From: Mariprofundus aestuarium
GTDB taxonomy: Bacteria > Pseudomonadota > Zetaproteobacteria > Mariprofundales > Mariprofundaceae
Direction of reading: 5' to 3'
Length of the DNA: 64,000 nucleotides
NCBI RefSeq assembly: GCF_002795805.1
Contig: NZ_CP018799.1
Location: 737,001-801,000, forward strand
Below the pieces are notes generated by a model. It was not told the origin of the DNA and did no database searches. It worked only from the letters and a program-made list of their open reading frames with translations. Shown in pieces: positions 1 through 7,596 of the stretch. Position numbers and translations under genes: made by a program. The first letter of the stretch is position 1, and the number at the start of each line of letters is the position of its first letter.

Positions 1-87
1 CAGCATCATAGTGTTTAGTTGTCGCTCACGGCGGGAGAGCCTCGATTTGGTCGGGGCTTTCCATGTCTGGGGATCAGATGGGAAGAG

Positions 88-131
88 TGCTTTGGCTAGC
101 CCTTGACGCTGATCAAGGGCTAGCCAAAGCA
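88..131. repeat. Perfect 19-bp inverted repeat upstream of the TraB-family gene
   Basis: Arms at 88-106 and 113-131 are exact reverse complements around a 6-base loop. The repeat ends 20 bases before the ATG at 152, just ahead of the AAAGGGGAG ribosome binding site. Neither strand has a T-run after it, so it is not a typical intrinsic terminator. It could be a 5'-leader stem or a protein-binding palindrome. Confidence 0.7.
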
Positions 132-151
132 TACGAAAGGGGAGTTGTAGC

Positions 152-1348
152 ATGAGTAACCATCCCATTTTCACCTTCCAGCATGGTGGTCAGTATATCA
201 CTGTTATGGGAACTGCTCATATCTCCAGAGCCAGTGCAGACAAAGTTCGTGAGCTACTCTCATCCGGTGAATATGATGCAGTTGCGGTTGAACTCTGTAC
301 GGGCCGCCATGAAAAAATAACTAACCCCAACATGTTCGCAGACCTTGATCTCTTTACAGCCATCAAGAAGGGGCAAGGGCCGATGATATGGGCTAACCTA
401 GTCATTGGTGCATTCCAGCAGCGCCTGGCTGAACAGGTGGATATTGAGCCAGGCGCGGAATTGAAGGCGGCACTCGAAGAGGCCGATAGAGCTGGATACC
501 CAGTTTCACTGATCGACCGTGACATCAGTATTACCATGAGGCGCGTTTACCGAAACATTCCTTTTAAACGGCGCGTGGAGCTTGTTGGTCAGTTCATAAA
601 GGGTTTCCTTACCCGGGAAAGCATCAGCGAAGAGGATGTCGAAAGCCTTAAAGATGGTGATATCCTCAATTCAGCCTTTGCTCAATTTGCGAAAAAAGAC
701 AGCAAACTATACAAACCGCTGATTGATGAGAGAGACCAGTACATGGCACTACGCCTGATTCAGGAGGCAAACCGTACTGTGCATCACCACATTATTGCCG
801 TTGTTGGAGCAGGTCACTTTAATGGCATTAGCAGTTATATGAGCCAATACTGTGACTTATCCGAGAGTGAGCTTGATGCAGCATTGCAAGAGCTGAAAGT
901 GATTCCGGAGAAGAAAAATATCGGCAGGTATTTTCCCTGGCTTATCAGTTTTCTGGTTCTCTTAGGCTTTGCCAGCGGCTTTGCTAAGAACTCCTCGCTT
1001 GGCTGGGAGTTGGTACTGTACTGGGTAGTGATCAATGGCGGGCTTACATCCATTGGTGCACTGATGGCAAAGGCACATCCACTGACCATTCTTGGGGCCT
1101 TTGTCGCTGCCCCCATTACTTCTCTGAACCCGATGATTGGTGCAGGTGTGGTTACTTCTGCACTGGAGATATGGCTACGAAAGCCAAGAATGAAAGACTT
1201 TGACAGTTTGCGCCACGATACAGTTCATTTAGCTGGCTGGTGGAAAAATAGAATTTCACGCACCATGCTGGTTTTTATTTTCTCATCACTTGCCTCCGCT
1301 ATTGGAACCTATATCGCAGGCTTTATTATCTTTGATCGTTTGACTTGA
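152..1348 (+). CDS. TraB/PrgY-family membrane protein
   Basis: This 398-residue protein belongs to the TraB/PrgY (TIKI/GumN-related) group, whose members include a pheromone-shutdown protein and presumed metal-dependent proteases. The N-terminal domain (about 1-240) shows the family motifs: GTAHIS at 20-25, an acidic VAVELC segment near residue 47, and VVGAGHF near 220. The C-terminal third carries several hydrophobic membrane segments (about 265-395). The ATG follows a strong AAAGGGGAG site, and a long perfect hairpin lies directly upstream. It converges with the ZIP transporter gene. The substrate cannot be read from the sequence. Confidence 0.85.
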   Translation: MSNHPIFTFQHGGQYITVMGTAHISRASADKVRELLSSGEYDAVAVELCTGRHEKITNPNMFADLDLFTAIKKGQGPMIWANLVIGAFQQRLAEQVDIEPGAELKAALEEADRAGYPVSLIDRDISITMRRVYRNIPFKRRVELVGQFIKGFLTRESISEEDVESLKDGDILNSAFAQFAKKDSKLYKPLIDERDQYMALRLIQEANRTVHHHIIAVVGAGHFNGISSYMSQYCDLSESELDAALQELKVIPEKKNIGRYFPWLISFLVLLGFASGFAKNSSLGWELVLYWVVINGGLTSIGALMAKAHPLTILGAFVAAPITSLNPMIGAGVVTSALEIWLRKPRMKDFDSLRHDTVHLAGWWKNRISRTMLVFIFSSLASAIGTYIAGFIIFDRLT

Positions 1349-1413
1349 TTGGTTTGCTTATTTTGGAGCAGGCTCATTGAAAATAAAGGGCTCTTCGCAT
1401 CTCTTTAGCATTA

Positions 1414-2142
1414 TTACTTGGACAAAACGATAACCACGGCAATCAGGATGCCTGCACCCAAGGCAAACAGACTGTACTTGCGGTGTTCTTTCTCTGCCTG
1501 AGGTAATAGATGGGTGGCACCTACATAAACAAGTGCGCCTGCCGACAGCGACAGCATGGCCCCCAATGATGGTTTATCGATCTGGCTAATGAAGGGGTAG
1601 GACACCAGCATGCCTAACGGTGTGGACAAGGAAGCGGCGAGTAGAGCCAGAATCAATGATTTCTTTGCGCTGAAGCCTCCGTGCAAAAGTAGTAAATAGG
1701 TAATGATCCCCTCGGGGAATTCATGCAGTACCATGCCGGATGCGGCCAAAACTCCGGTGAAAGCACTAACGGAAAATGTGATGGCGTAAATAAACCCGTC
1801 AATAAACGAGTGAAAGCCGATACCGAGCATGGGTACCAGCCCTAGGCCATACAGTGAGTCAGGCCCCCTCTCGCAGACGAAGGCAGTGATAAAGCGATTG
1901 AATATATGCAACAGAACAAAACCGGAGAGTAGATAGGCCGGAGCATTTTCGTTCATCTCAAAAGATTTCGGGATGATGTGTAAAAACGATACGGAAATCA
2001 GCACGCCAGCAGCGAAACAAACGAAGTAGGTGCTATACTTTCTACCCCAAATATCAAAGTGGCGAATGGTATAGATGCCAGTTGCTGTCACCAATGCTGC
2101 CAGTGAGCTCGCAGCCAACGCCGTCCAGAATGTGTTTTCCAT
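1414..2142 (-). CDS. ZIP-family divalent metal transporter
   Basis: This is a polytopic membrane protein of about 242 residues and the right size for bacterial ZIP (ZupT-like) carriers, which import zinc, iron or other divalent metals. The two diagnostic metal-binding helices are visible as HSFIDG and HEFPEG. The start chosen is the ATG at 2142, preceded by GGAGAGAAC. An upstream in-frame start at 2187 has no ribosome binding site and adds a non-hydrophobic tail. It is convergent with the TraB-family gene. Metal specificity is not readable. Confidence 0.85.
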   Translation of the reverse strand: MENTFWTALAASSLAALVTATGIYTIRHFDIWGRKYSTYFVCFAAGVLISVSFLHIIPKSFEMNENAPAYLLSGFVLLHIFNRFITAFVCERGPDSLYGLGLVPMLGIGFHSFIDGFIYAITFSVSAFTGVLAASGMVLHEFPEGIITYLLLLHGGFSAKKSLILALLAASLSTPLGMLVSYPFISQIDKPSLGAMLSLSAGALVYVGATHLLPQAEKEHRKYSLFALGAGILIAVVIVLSK

Positions 2143-2387
2143 ATGTTCTCTCCATGAGGGATATAAAATGAACGAGAAGGGGGGCATTTAACCTACTTGT
2201 CTGCCAAACTCGGAAAGAGCTAACACGACAGGTAATTAGGGTGGTAGTCGTGCAGAGTTAATTTGTCGTTCCGGAGTGATCCTTCCAGAGTGACCTGTAT
2301 ATTTTGTGATCAACCCCTCATTGGTCACTTACTCACTATGCAGCTTGTCTTTCACATGCCGAGGGTGGGGGCGTGCTAGTCTGAGCA

Positions 2388-2588
2388 TTATTTCCTGCGA
2401 TTTTCATCCTGCTTTTGTTTAAACAGTTGATAGTGATCAGAGTCTTCCCTTAGTAGCTTAGTTCCACAGCTATGGCAAAGTTCTTTCTGGCAAGGAACAC
2501 CCTTGTGATGCGGTGTTTTTTCACCACATTTGGGACATACGCAGTATCCACCAGAGCCCATATTATGTTTACGATCCCTTGTCATGAT
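2388..2588 (-). CDS. Small zinc-ribbon protein
   Basis: This is a 66-residue basic protein with two paired-cysteine knuckles (CVCPKC, and a later CxxxxCxxC), so it probably binds one zinc or an Fe-S centre. The ATG at 2588 follows GGGAGATGAAATC. An alternative ATG at 2636 would add 16 residues. That ATG touches the TGA of a degraded gene remnant immediately upstream, which suggests the gene was once translationally coupled to a homolog of the Fe-S protein at 4318-5010. I do not know the function. Confidence 0.65.
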   Translation of the reverse strand: MMTRDRKHNMGSGGYCVCPKCGEKTPHHKGVPCQKELCHSCGTKLLREDSDHYQLFKQKQDENRRK

Positions 2589-2636
2589 TTCATCTCCCTC
2601 CATGGCTAATGCGTGAAAATCGATCGGCCTTTTCAT

Positions 2637-2714
2637 TCACAAACTAATTCCTTCCAGCCGGACATGATAATCCTGACTAGTTCTAATCATCATATTAATA
2701 AGCCCGGAGTGACG
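2637..2714 (-). pseudogene. 3'-end remnant of a paralog of the Fe-S protein gene at 4318-5010
   Basis: Read on the minus strand, this stretch encodes 25 residues ending in a TGA, beginning RHSGLINMMI and ending VRLEGISL. By eye 21 of 25 match the C-terminus of the intact Fe-S protein about 1.7 kb away. Upstream of the arginine codon the frame is closed by stops and the similarity fades. It is therefore a partial gene copy left by duplication or recombination. It abuts the zinc-ribbon gene. Confidence 0.75.
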
Positions 2715-3200
2715 CTATGAATATCATTGAAGGGCAGGCTCGGCGGCCTTTTGTTTATTTAATGTGAACATGAAAATAGACCCGACATAGGACCACCTCG
2801 CCTATATATTATAGTCATAATACCCTGAGTACGGAAGGTCTTAATGACAGAATATTGATTGGTTCAATTGGAATAATGCCGGGGATAGCCGTCAACCATT
2901 TAAGCAAATTCACTTAATCCTCAGTTTCATGCTAAATTATCGTTTGGTTAAAAAATTTAACTAAGGGTGGCATGCCTTAACCACCACGAAGGCTCCCTGA
3001 CCGTGACCAGTGCGTAAGCATGCCTCCTCACAGGTCTTGGGCCAGTGTCTTCGAGAGGTTTTTTGTGCCCATACCGACTCGGTGGAGCCTGAAATTGGAT
3101 GTTGCGGCCAATAATTTAGACTTGTAGATCGCCGTATGGCGCACGAACCAAACGTTATGGCGCCGGTGGTGGGCTTCGAAAGACGTCTTTTTCGGCACGG
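2715..3200. other. Gene-free stretch with possible RNA structure
   Basis: I see no credible coding frame on either strand. The first part is A+T-rich and may hold decayed sequence from the remnant next to it. The middle contains an imperfect inverted repeat (2969-3024, listed separately) and the short self-complementary ACCGACTCGGT near 3074. Near the end (about 3178-3195) is AAAGACGTCTTTTT, downstream of the aminotransferase stop, which could help end transcription. Confidence 0.5.
2969..3024. repeat. Inverted repeat enclosing about 35 bases
   Basis: GGCATGC at 2969-2975 pairs with GCATGCC at 3018-3024, and TTA/TAA extends the stem past a one-base bulge. The enclosed sequence has further short complementary pieces. 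It lies between the aminotransferase gene and the gene remnant. It may be a structured RNA, a mobile-element end or a recombination site; no known family fits. Confidence 0.4.
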
Positions 3201-4202
3201 TTAGAGCAACTCTCGCAATGCCTGAACGAAACGCGCGTTGCCTTCCGGCAGCGCAGTGGTTACTCGCATGAAGCCGGAACCGAGGGTTGGATTGCCTAAT
3301 GGCTTGATGAAGACCCCTTGTTTCTGGAGACCGGCGGCCAACTCAATTGCGTCGTGAGGAGTGAAGTCTGCGAGGAAGAAGTAGGTTTTGGTTGGATAAG
3401 TACGCACGCCAAGTGCGCGCAGCTCCGCCGCCAGCTGTTCCGTCCAAGCATGCAGCCTGATTCCCCTCTCGAGGATCTTGTCTTCATGCTGCAAGGTGGC
3501 GAGTGCTGCAGCTTGGCTGGGGCGAGAGAGCGGATAGGCATCATTATGGGTGTTGAGATCGTCCGCCAACGCCTCGGGAAGAATAGCATAGCCTACGCGG
3601 AAACCCGCCAAGCTGTGGGCCTTGGACAGTGTTCGAGTGACCAGCAGGTTCGGGTATTTGGGTACCAAGTGGGCGACGCTTTGACCAGCAAGGCCGATGA
3701 AGGCTTCGTCCACCAGAAAGCGCGTGTCGGGATATCTGTCGAGAAGGTTCGGCATAGGCGCCATGTCGAAGGTGCCGCCGTTGGGGTTGTTGGGATTGAC
3801 GATTACGGCGAGCGTAGTGCCATCTGGGATTTCCAAATCTGCTAGATCAAAGGCAAAGTCATTTTCCGGAAGCAGCCGGGTCTCGGTGTAGCATTTGGCG
3901 ATCTCGGGGAAAAGGGGATAGGTGGGCGTGAGCAAATGTACGCGTTGGCCCAAGCGGTCAAAGAGCTGCCTAAGGATTAACTCCGAGCCCGCATTGATGT
4001 GCACCAATCGTCGCGGGATACCGATACTATCGGCGATGGACTGGAGTAACGGCTCCGAGAAAGGTTCAGTATAGTAATTACTCTGCGGCACTTCGGCCTG
4101 AGCTGCAGCGATTGCTTCGTCGATGGGCGGCAGAGGATTTTCACACAATAGTAGTTTGATACCTTTGAATGTACCACCACCCTTTTCAAGCATTGATGAC
4201 AT
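3201..4202 (-). CDS. Histidinol-phosphate aminotransferase-like PLP enzyme
   Basis: This is a fold-type I aminotransferase of the HisC/CobD group, about 333 residues. Visible features are the cofactor-binding NPNNPNGG motif, the LVDEAF aspartate segment, the Schiff-base lysine in TRTLSKAHSLAGFRVGY, and a C-terminal arginine in GFMRVTT. The start at 4202 follows GGAAGGGCTTAT; longer in-frame starts at 4223 and 4307 lack a good site. It is somewhat shorter than typical HisC. Its base composition looks richer in G+C than the operon next to it, so it may have arrived separately. A role in histidine synthesis is not supported by neighbours; an L-threonine-phosphate decarboxylase-like role is equally open. 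Confidence 0.75.
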   Translation of the reverse strand: MSSMLEKGGGTFKGIKLLLCENPLPPIDEAIAAAQAEVPQSNYYTEPFSEPLLQSIADSIGIPRRLVHINAGSELILRQLFDRLGQRVHLLTPTYPLFPEIAKCYTETRLLPENDFAFDLADLEIPDGTTLAVIVNPNNPNGGTFDMAPMPNLLDRYPDTRFLVDEAFIGLAGQSVAHLVPKYPNLLVTRTLSKAHSLAGFRVGYAILPEALADDLNTHNDAYPLSRPSQAAALATLQHEDKILERGIRLHAWTEQLAAELRALGVRTYPTKTYFFLADFTPHDAIELAAGLQKQGVFIKPLGNPTLGSGFMRVTTALPEGNARFVQALRELL

Positions 4203-4317
4203 ATAAGCCCTTCCTGTCTCCATAAAGCATGTATCTTGCAATTTCTTCCATGTGAAGTTGACTGCCGTCAAAACAGTAGAAGAATGAAGGACCATACAAG
4301 CATTCAATGTGCTTGAA

Positions 4318-5010
4318 TTATCCCAAACTAATTCCTTCTAACCGTACACGATAGCCTTGTTCCGTTTTAATCATCATATTAATAAGTCCAGAATGGCGAG
4401 CTTGTAACATGCAGTAACGGGGCAGAAAGTTGTAACGGCGACCAAACTCAATTTTGTTTTGGCTTTGTATAACCATACCTTCATAGGCCAGAATATGATA
4501 AAATCCAATCTCACGCCCATTCTCTCTGGCACCCATAGGGCCGGTAATGCACCAAACCAGAGCACCGTTAAAATAGTCTGGCTCCTCCATGACAACGCCA
4601 CAATGTGTTACGGGACAACCTACACTCATGGCCGGCCTCCCAAAGAGCATATCACCCTTTTTTATCTTCAATTTTTCCATATTAGCAGGATTTCCCAACA
4701 GGATGTGCTCACGTGGCCCTGGCTCATCGTCGAACTGATCCAAAATGAAATCATATTCCCGATCAAGAATGTCTTTCCAGGTTGGTGCCTCCATCCTCCG
4801 TATCGGCTGCACTAGTTTAATTTCATGTTCTATCAAATGGATGCAGCGTTTAATGATTTGTGGGTCACTGAGCGCATGTGCAGCCAAGTCTTCGCAACTT
4901 TTAAAGCCACACATGCCACAGTTTTTACCAGGAAGAAGTCGGGACAACTCCTTGGCATCAGTCACCTCACCACGCTCTAGGAGATCGAGTAATTCAATGA
5001 GAACAGCCAT
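4318..5010 (-). CDS. Fe-S cluster protein with N-terminal four-cysteine domain
   Basis: This 230-residue protein begins with a classic 'Fe-S' (PF04060-type) four-cysteine module: C31, C34, C39 and C56, with a CGMCGFKSC core. That module is also found in RnfB and corrinoid Fe-S proteins and binds a [4Fe-4S] cluster. The rest (about 80-230) is soluble, with further conserved-looking cysteines (GCPVTHCG, near 130). It is the last gene of a three-gene operon, three bases after the GTPase stop, with a GGGGAGTGATCT site. A degraded copy of its 3' end lies at 2637-2714. Probably part of metallocofactor or redox-protein activation; the target is unknown. Confidence 0.75.
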   Translation of the reverse strand: MAVLIELLDLLERGEVTDAKELSRLLPGKNCGMCGFKSCEDLAAHALSDPQIIKRCIHLIEHEIKLVQPIRRMEAPTWKDILDREYDFILDQFDDEPGPREHILLGNPANMEKLKIKKGDMLFGRPAMSVGCPVTHCGVVMEEPDYFNGALVWCITGPMGARENGREIGFYHILAYEGMVIQSQNKIEFGRRYNFLPRYCMLQARHSGLINMMIKTEQGYRVRLEGISLG

Positions 5011-5013
5011 AGA

Positions 5014-5712
5014 TCACTCCCCTTGATAAAAGGGGTCGGACTCCAACGTGCGGACTACACCGAAATGGTTTTCCCAACCAATTTCCTTTTTACCAGCACA
5101 GATTGTGCAGACGGCCAAAGGAGGGTTTCCCCTCAAAATCATGGGTTGTTTGATCTCCGGTGACTTCTCGACTTCGCGAACGATGCGATCAATATTGATG
5201 CCATGCAGGGCATCAGTTTCAATAACAGGAAGTGGAGCCACTTCAGTAAGATTCATGCGAAAGACTTCTCTCTCCGCTTGCGATACCAGATCAATTTTAG
5301 TTACCACAGCGATATCTGCCAGTGTCAACATCGGCCCGATTTTTCGTGGTAGGTTCATACCACTGGTCACTTCCAGTACGCATATAGCGAGTCCACCTTC
5401 AACATATGGGGCACAGCGCAGACATAATCCGGCAGTCTCAACGATAAAGATATCCGCCTGATTTTTCTCTGCCCATTCAACAGCCTCCTTTAGAATCAAT
5501 ACGTGACAGTGATCAGGACAGATTTCACCGGAATAAGCTGCCCTACTTGGAATGCCGAACTCTTCGCTGAACATCGTTGCTTCTTCGGCAAATTGCACAT
5601 CTTCTTTCAAGTAAGCGACTCTTCGGCCTTGTGCGAGAAGCTTATTCGTAACCTGTTTTAAAACTGTGGTCTTGCCACAGGTCGGGGGGCCGGCGCAGAT
5701 AATGAGCTTCAT
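5014..5712 (-). CDS. HypB/UreG/CobW-like metallochaperone GTPase
   Basis: This is a 232-residue SIMIBI-class P-loop protein. The Walker A GPPTCGKTT is at 8-16, a VETAG-type switch region is near 100, and a TKID guanine-specificity motif is near 145. Cysteines in CPDHC, CLRC and a C-terminal CTIC resemble metal sites of nickel or zinc metallochaperones such as HypB, UreG and CooC. It overlaps the upstream ABC ATPase gene by four bases and precedes the Fe-S protein gene, so the three are surely co-expressed. I infer nucleotide-driven metal insertion into an unidentified enzyme. Confidence 0.75.
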   Translation of the reverse strand: MKLIICAGPPTCGKTTVLKQVTNKLLAQGRRVAYLKEDVQFAEEATMFSEEFGIPSRAAYSGEICPDHCHVLILKEAVEWAEKNQADIFIVETAGLCLRCAPYVEGGLAICVLEVTSGMNLPRKIGPMLTLADIAVVTKIDLVSQAEREVFRMNLTEVAPLPVIETDALHGINIDRIVREVEKSPEIKQPMILRGNPPLAVCTICAGKKEIGWENHFGVVRTLESDPFYQGE

Positions 5713-6581
5713 GACGATGTCTCCTTGCTGCTTGAGAGTAACGCACTCAAATCACTGTCCAGATTTTTTTCGCTAAGACGCTCCCCCTCCCACAGCCGCT
5801 TTCTAAAACGTAACATGAGATCATCCAGCTTGCCGATCCTATCAATAATAATAGCCTCTTCCTCATCGGGATAAATAATCTTTTCCATAGCCCCCCGCGA
5901 CATCACGATTCTAAAATCGGATAGCAACGCAATGCGTGGATCGTGGGTCACGAAGACAAAAATCTTCTGATAGTTCCTCAGCAACTCCAAAGCCCGACCT
6001 CGATGAATTCCCGCGTTTTCGATCTCATCCAGCAATAAAATAGGCGAATTTCCAATAATTACAGCATCGGCAATCAATAGCGCACGAGTTTGACCGCCAG
6101 AGAGTTCGGTCATTGAGTTTCCCTGAATAATAGGTTCACCTGTTAGCTGGTTAGCAAAATCCAGAGTCTCCTCAACAATGGTTTCATGTTCATCTGCCCG
6201 TCTTATTTTTGCATGCATACGCAAAAAAACATCTACAGGCAGATCCGAGAGGAAATTAGTGTGCTGCGTAATCAAAGCAATTGGATTTTTGGAGGGATCA
6301 TCCATAAGTTCTTCTGGAGGCGTAGCACCATTGATAAGCATTCGTCGGCCGGTGGGGGTGTTGGAATTGGCGAATAGTTCGATGTCATTAATCAGGGCCG
6401 TTTTACCAGAACCAGTAGGTCCGACAATGCTCACTACGTTGCCCATTTCGAGCTTAACCTCAGTCACCGTTTCTTTCTGTCCAACCTTTCCATGCCCACC
6501 CAGAAGAGTGACACTATGGACATCATCGAGGGTTAGACTCGGCTGCTCTTTATTATGTGAGTGGGAAAAAAAAACTGACAT
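5709..6581 (-). CDS. ABC-type ATPase without a membrane partner
   Basis: This 290-residue protein has a full ABC nucleotide-binding core: Walker A GPTGSGKT at 54-61, a Q-loop (LITQHT), the signature LSGGQTRALL near 160, Walker B ILLLDEIE, and a switch histidine in VTHDP. No permease or binding protein is encoded nearby. The gene is first in an operon with the GTPase and Fe-S protein. By analogy with soluble ABC ATPases such as SufC or the methyl-CoM reductase activator A2, it may energise metallocentre assembly or protein activation rather than transport. AAGGTGAG precedes the ATG at 6581. Confidence 0.75.
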   Translation of the reverse strand: MSVFFSHSHNKEQPSLTLDDVHSVTLLGGHGKVGQKETVTEVKLEMGNVVSIVGPTGSGKTALINDIELFANSNTPTGRRMLINGATPPEELMDDPSKNPIALITQHTNFLSDLPVDVFLRMHAKIRRADEHETIVEETLDFANQLTGEPIIQGNSMTELSGGQTRALLIADAVIIGNSPILLLDEIENAGIHRGRALELLRNYQKIFVFVTHDPRIALLSDFRIVMSRGAMEKIIYPDEEEAIIIDRIGKLDDLMLRFRKRLWEGERLSEKNLDSDLSALLSSSKETSS

Positions 6582-6712
6582 AAGCTCACCTTCTATATTT
6601 AGTATAGCCTAAATATTTCGGATTAGAAAAGCGTAGCCAAAAGTAGTGATTTACAGCTCAACAGCTTTGACCTACTCTAAATATTAACATAAAGGTCTGC
6701 CTAGGTGGCTAT

Positions 6713-7312
6713 ATGAGACGCACCAATATTAACTTTATCATCGATGTTATCGCATTCATCGGATTTGTCGTGATGACGATAACCGGTGTGCTTATGCGAT
6801 ATGTCCTACCTCCTGGTAGTGGTCACTATTCAACCATCTGGAGCCTTGATCGGCACGAATGGGGGAGCATCCACTTCTGGATGTCAGTTGTCTTCTTTTC
6901 CCTGCTTACACTTCATTTAGTACTGCATTGGCGCTGGGTCATGAGTGTCGTTACTGGTCGACCTAGCGAAGGTTCAGGGTTTCGGGCCGGACTGGGAATC
7001 GTTGGGCTCTTAACTGTAATTGCACTCGCCTTATCCCTATTGTTAACTCCAGTAAAAATAGATTTAAACAACAATGGGGCATCATTCAGCTCTAGCCATA
7101 AATATGAAGACACACAAATACGCGGCTCAATGACTTTAAAGGAAATAGAAGCAACAACCGGCGTGTCAGCTACTTATATTATCAAGTCATTGAAATTACC
7201 TGAATCAACATCAAAAGACGAACAGCTAGGTTCTTTAAAAAGAAAACATAAGTTTGAACTAATTGATGTCAGAGAAATTATAAAAAAATACAATAGCAAA
7301 AAAGAAAGGTAA
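6713..7312 (+). CDS. DUF4405 membrane protein with a small C-terminal domain
   Basis: This 199-residue protein has three or so membrane helices (about 8-30, 55-77, 95-115). The conserved arginine and histidines (RHEW near 45, HFW, LHLVLHWRW) resemble haem-binding cytochrome b561-type DUF4405 proteins. After residue 130 comes a soluble segment with the pattern LKLP...LGSLKR...DVREII. That pattern is seen in other electron-transfer membrane proteins as a small helical module. It diverges from the ABC/GTPase/Fe-S operon across about 130 bases, so regulation could be shared. I infer a membrane redox role. Confidence 0.7.
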   Translation: MRRTNINFIIDVIAFIGFVVMTITGVLMRYVLPPGSGHYSTIWSLDRHEWGSIHFWMSVVFFSLLTLHLVLHWRWVMSVVTGRPSEGSGFRAGLGIVGLLTVIALALSLLLTPVKIDLNNNGASFSSSHKYEDTQIRGSMTLKEIEATTGVSATYIIKSLKLPESTSKDEQLGSLKRKHKFELIDVREIIKKYNSKKER

Positions 7313-7369
7313 GTAGCCCAGTGATTTATTGATCCATACTCAATGTCCGCTCCTTTAATCGGGCCATTC

Positions 7370-7596
7370 AGTCAAGCACCTAAAATATGCCGAGTTCGCC
7401 TCGGTTTTGTCTATCGTGGTGGGTCACGCTCCTTTCCGCAGTCGAGCTAATAGATCTAGCCCGCTGCACGCATAAGTCAGACAGAGTGGAGAGCCAGGCT
7501 TTTGGTCGCGCTTGGTTGGCGCAGCAGACATTTACGGCTTCATCCAGACATTCGTCCACACGAGGGACGTTTCTGTTATAGAGCTACGAAGTCAGT
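7370..7596 (-). ncRNA. Candidate bridge (seek) RNA region of the IS110-family element
   Basis: This non-coding segment lies between the transposase stop and the proposed element end. It lacks a believable reading frame and contains several short complementary pieces. In IS1111-type members of this family the guide RNA that pairs with donor and target is encoded downstream of the transposase. The position fits, but I have not demonstrated the two binding loops. Confidence 0.3.

Noticed and set aside
2969-3075. Cobalamin riboswitch on the minus strand
   Set aside because: AGACCTG resembles part of the B12 box, but the order and spacing of the other conserved boxes do not fit.
7387-7581. 64-codon frame after the IS110 transposase
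   Set aside because: It falls in the non-coding end of the element and has no recognisable protein pattern; a structured RNA is more likely.
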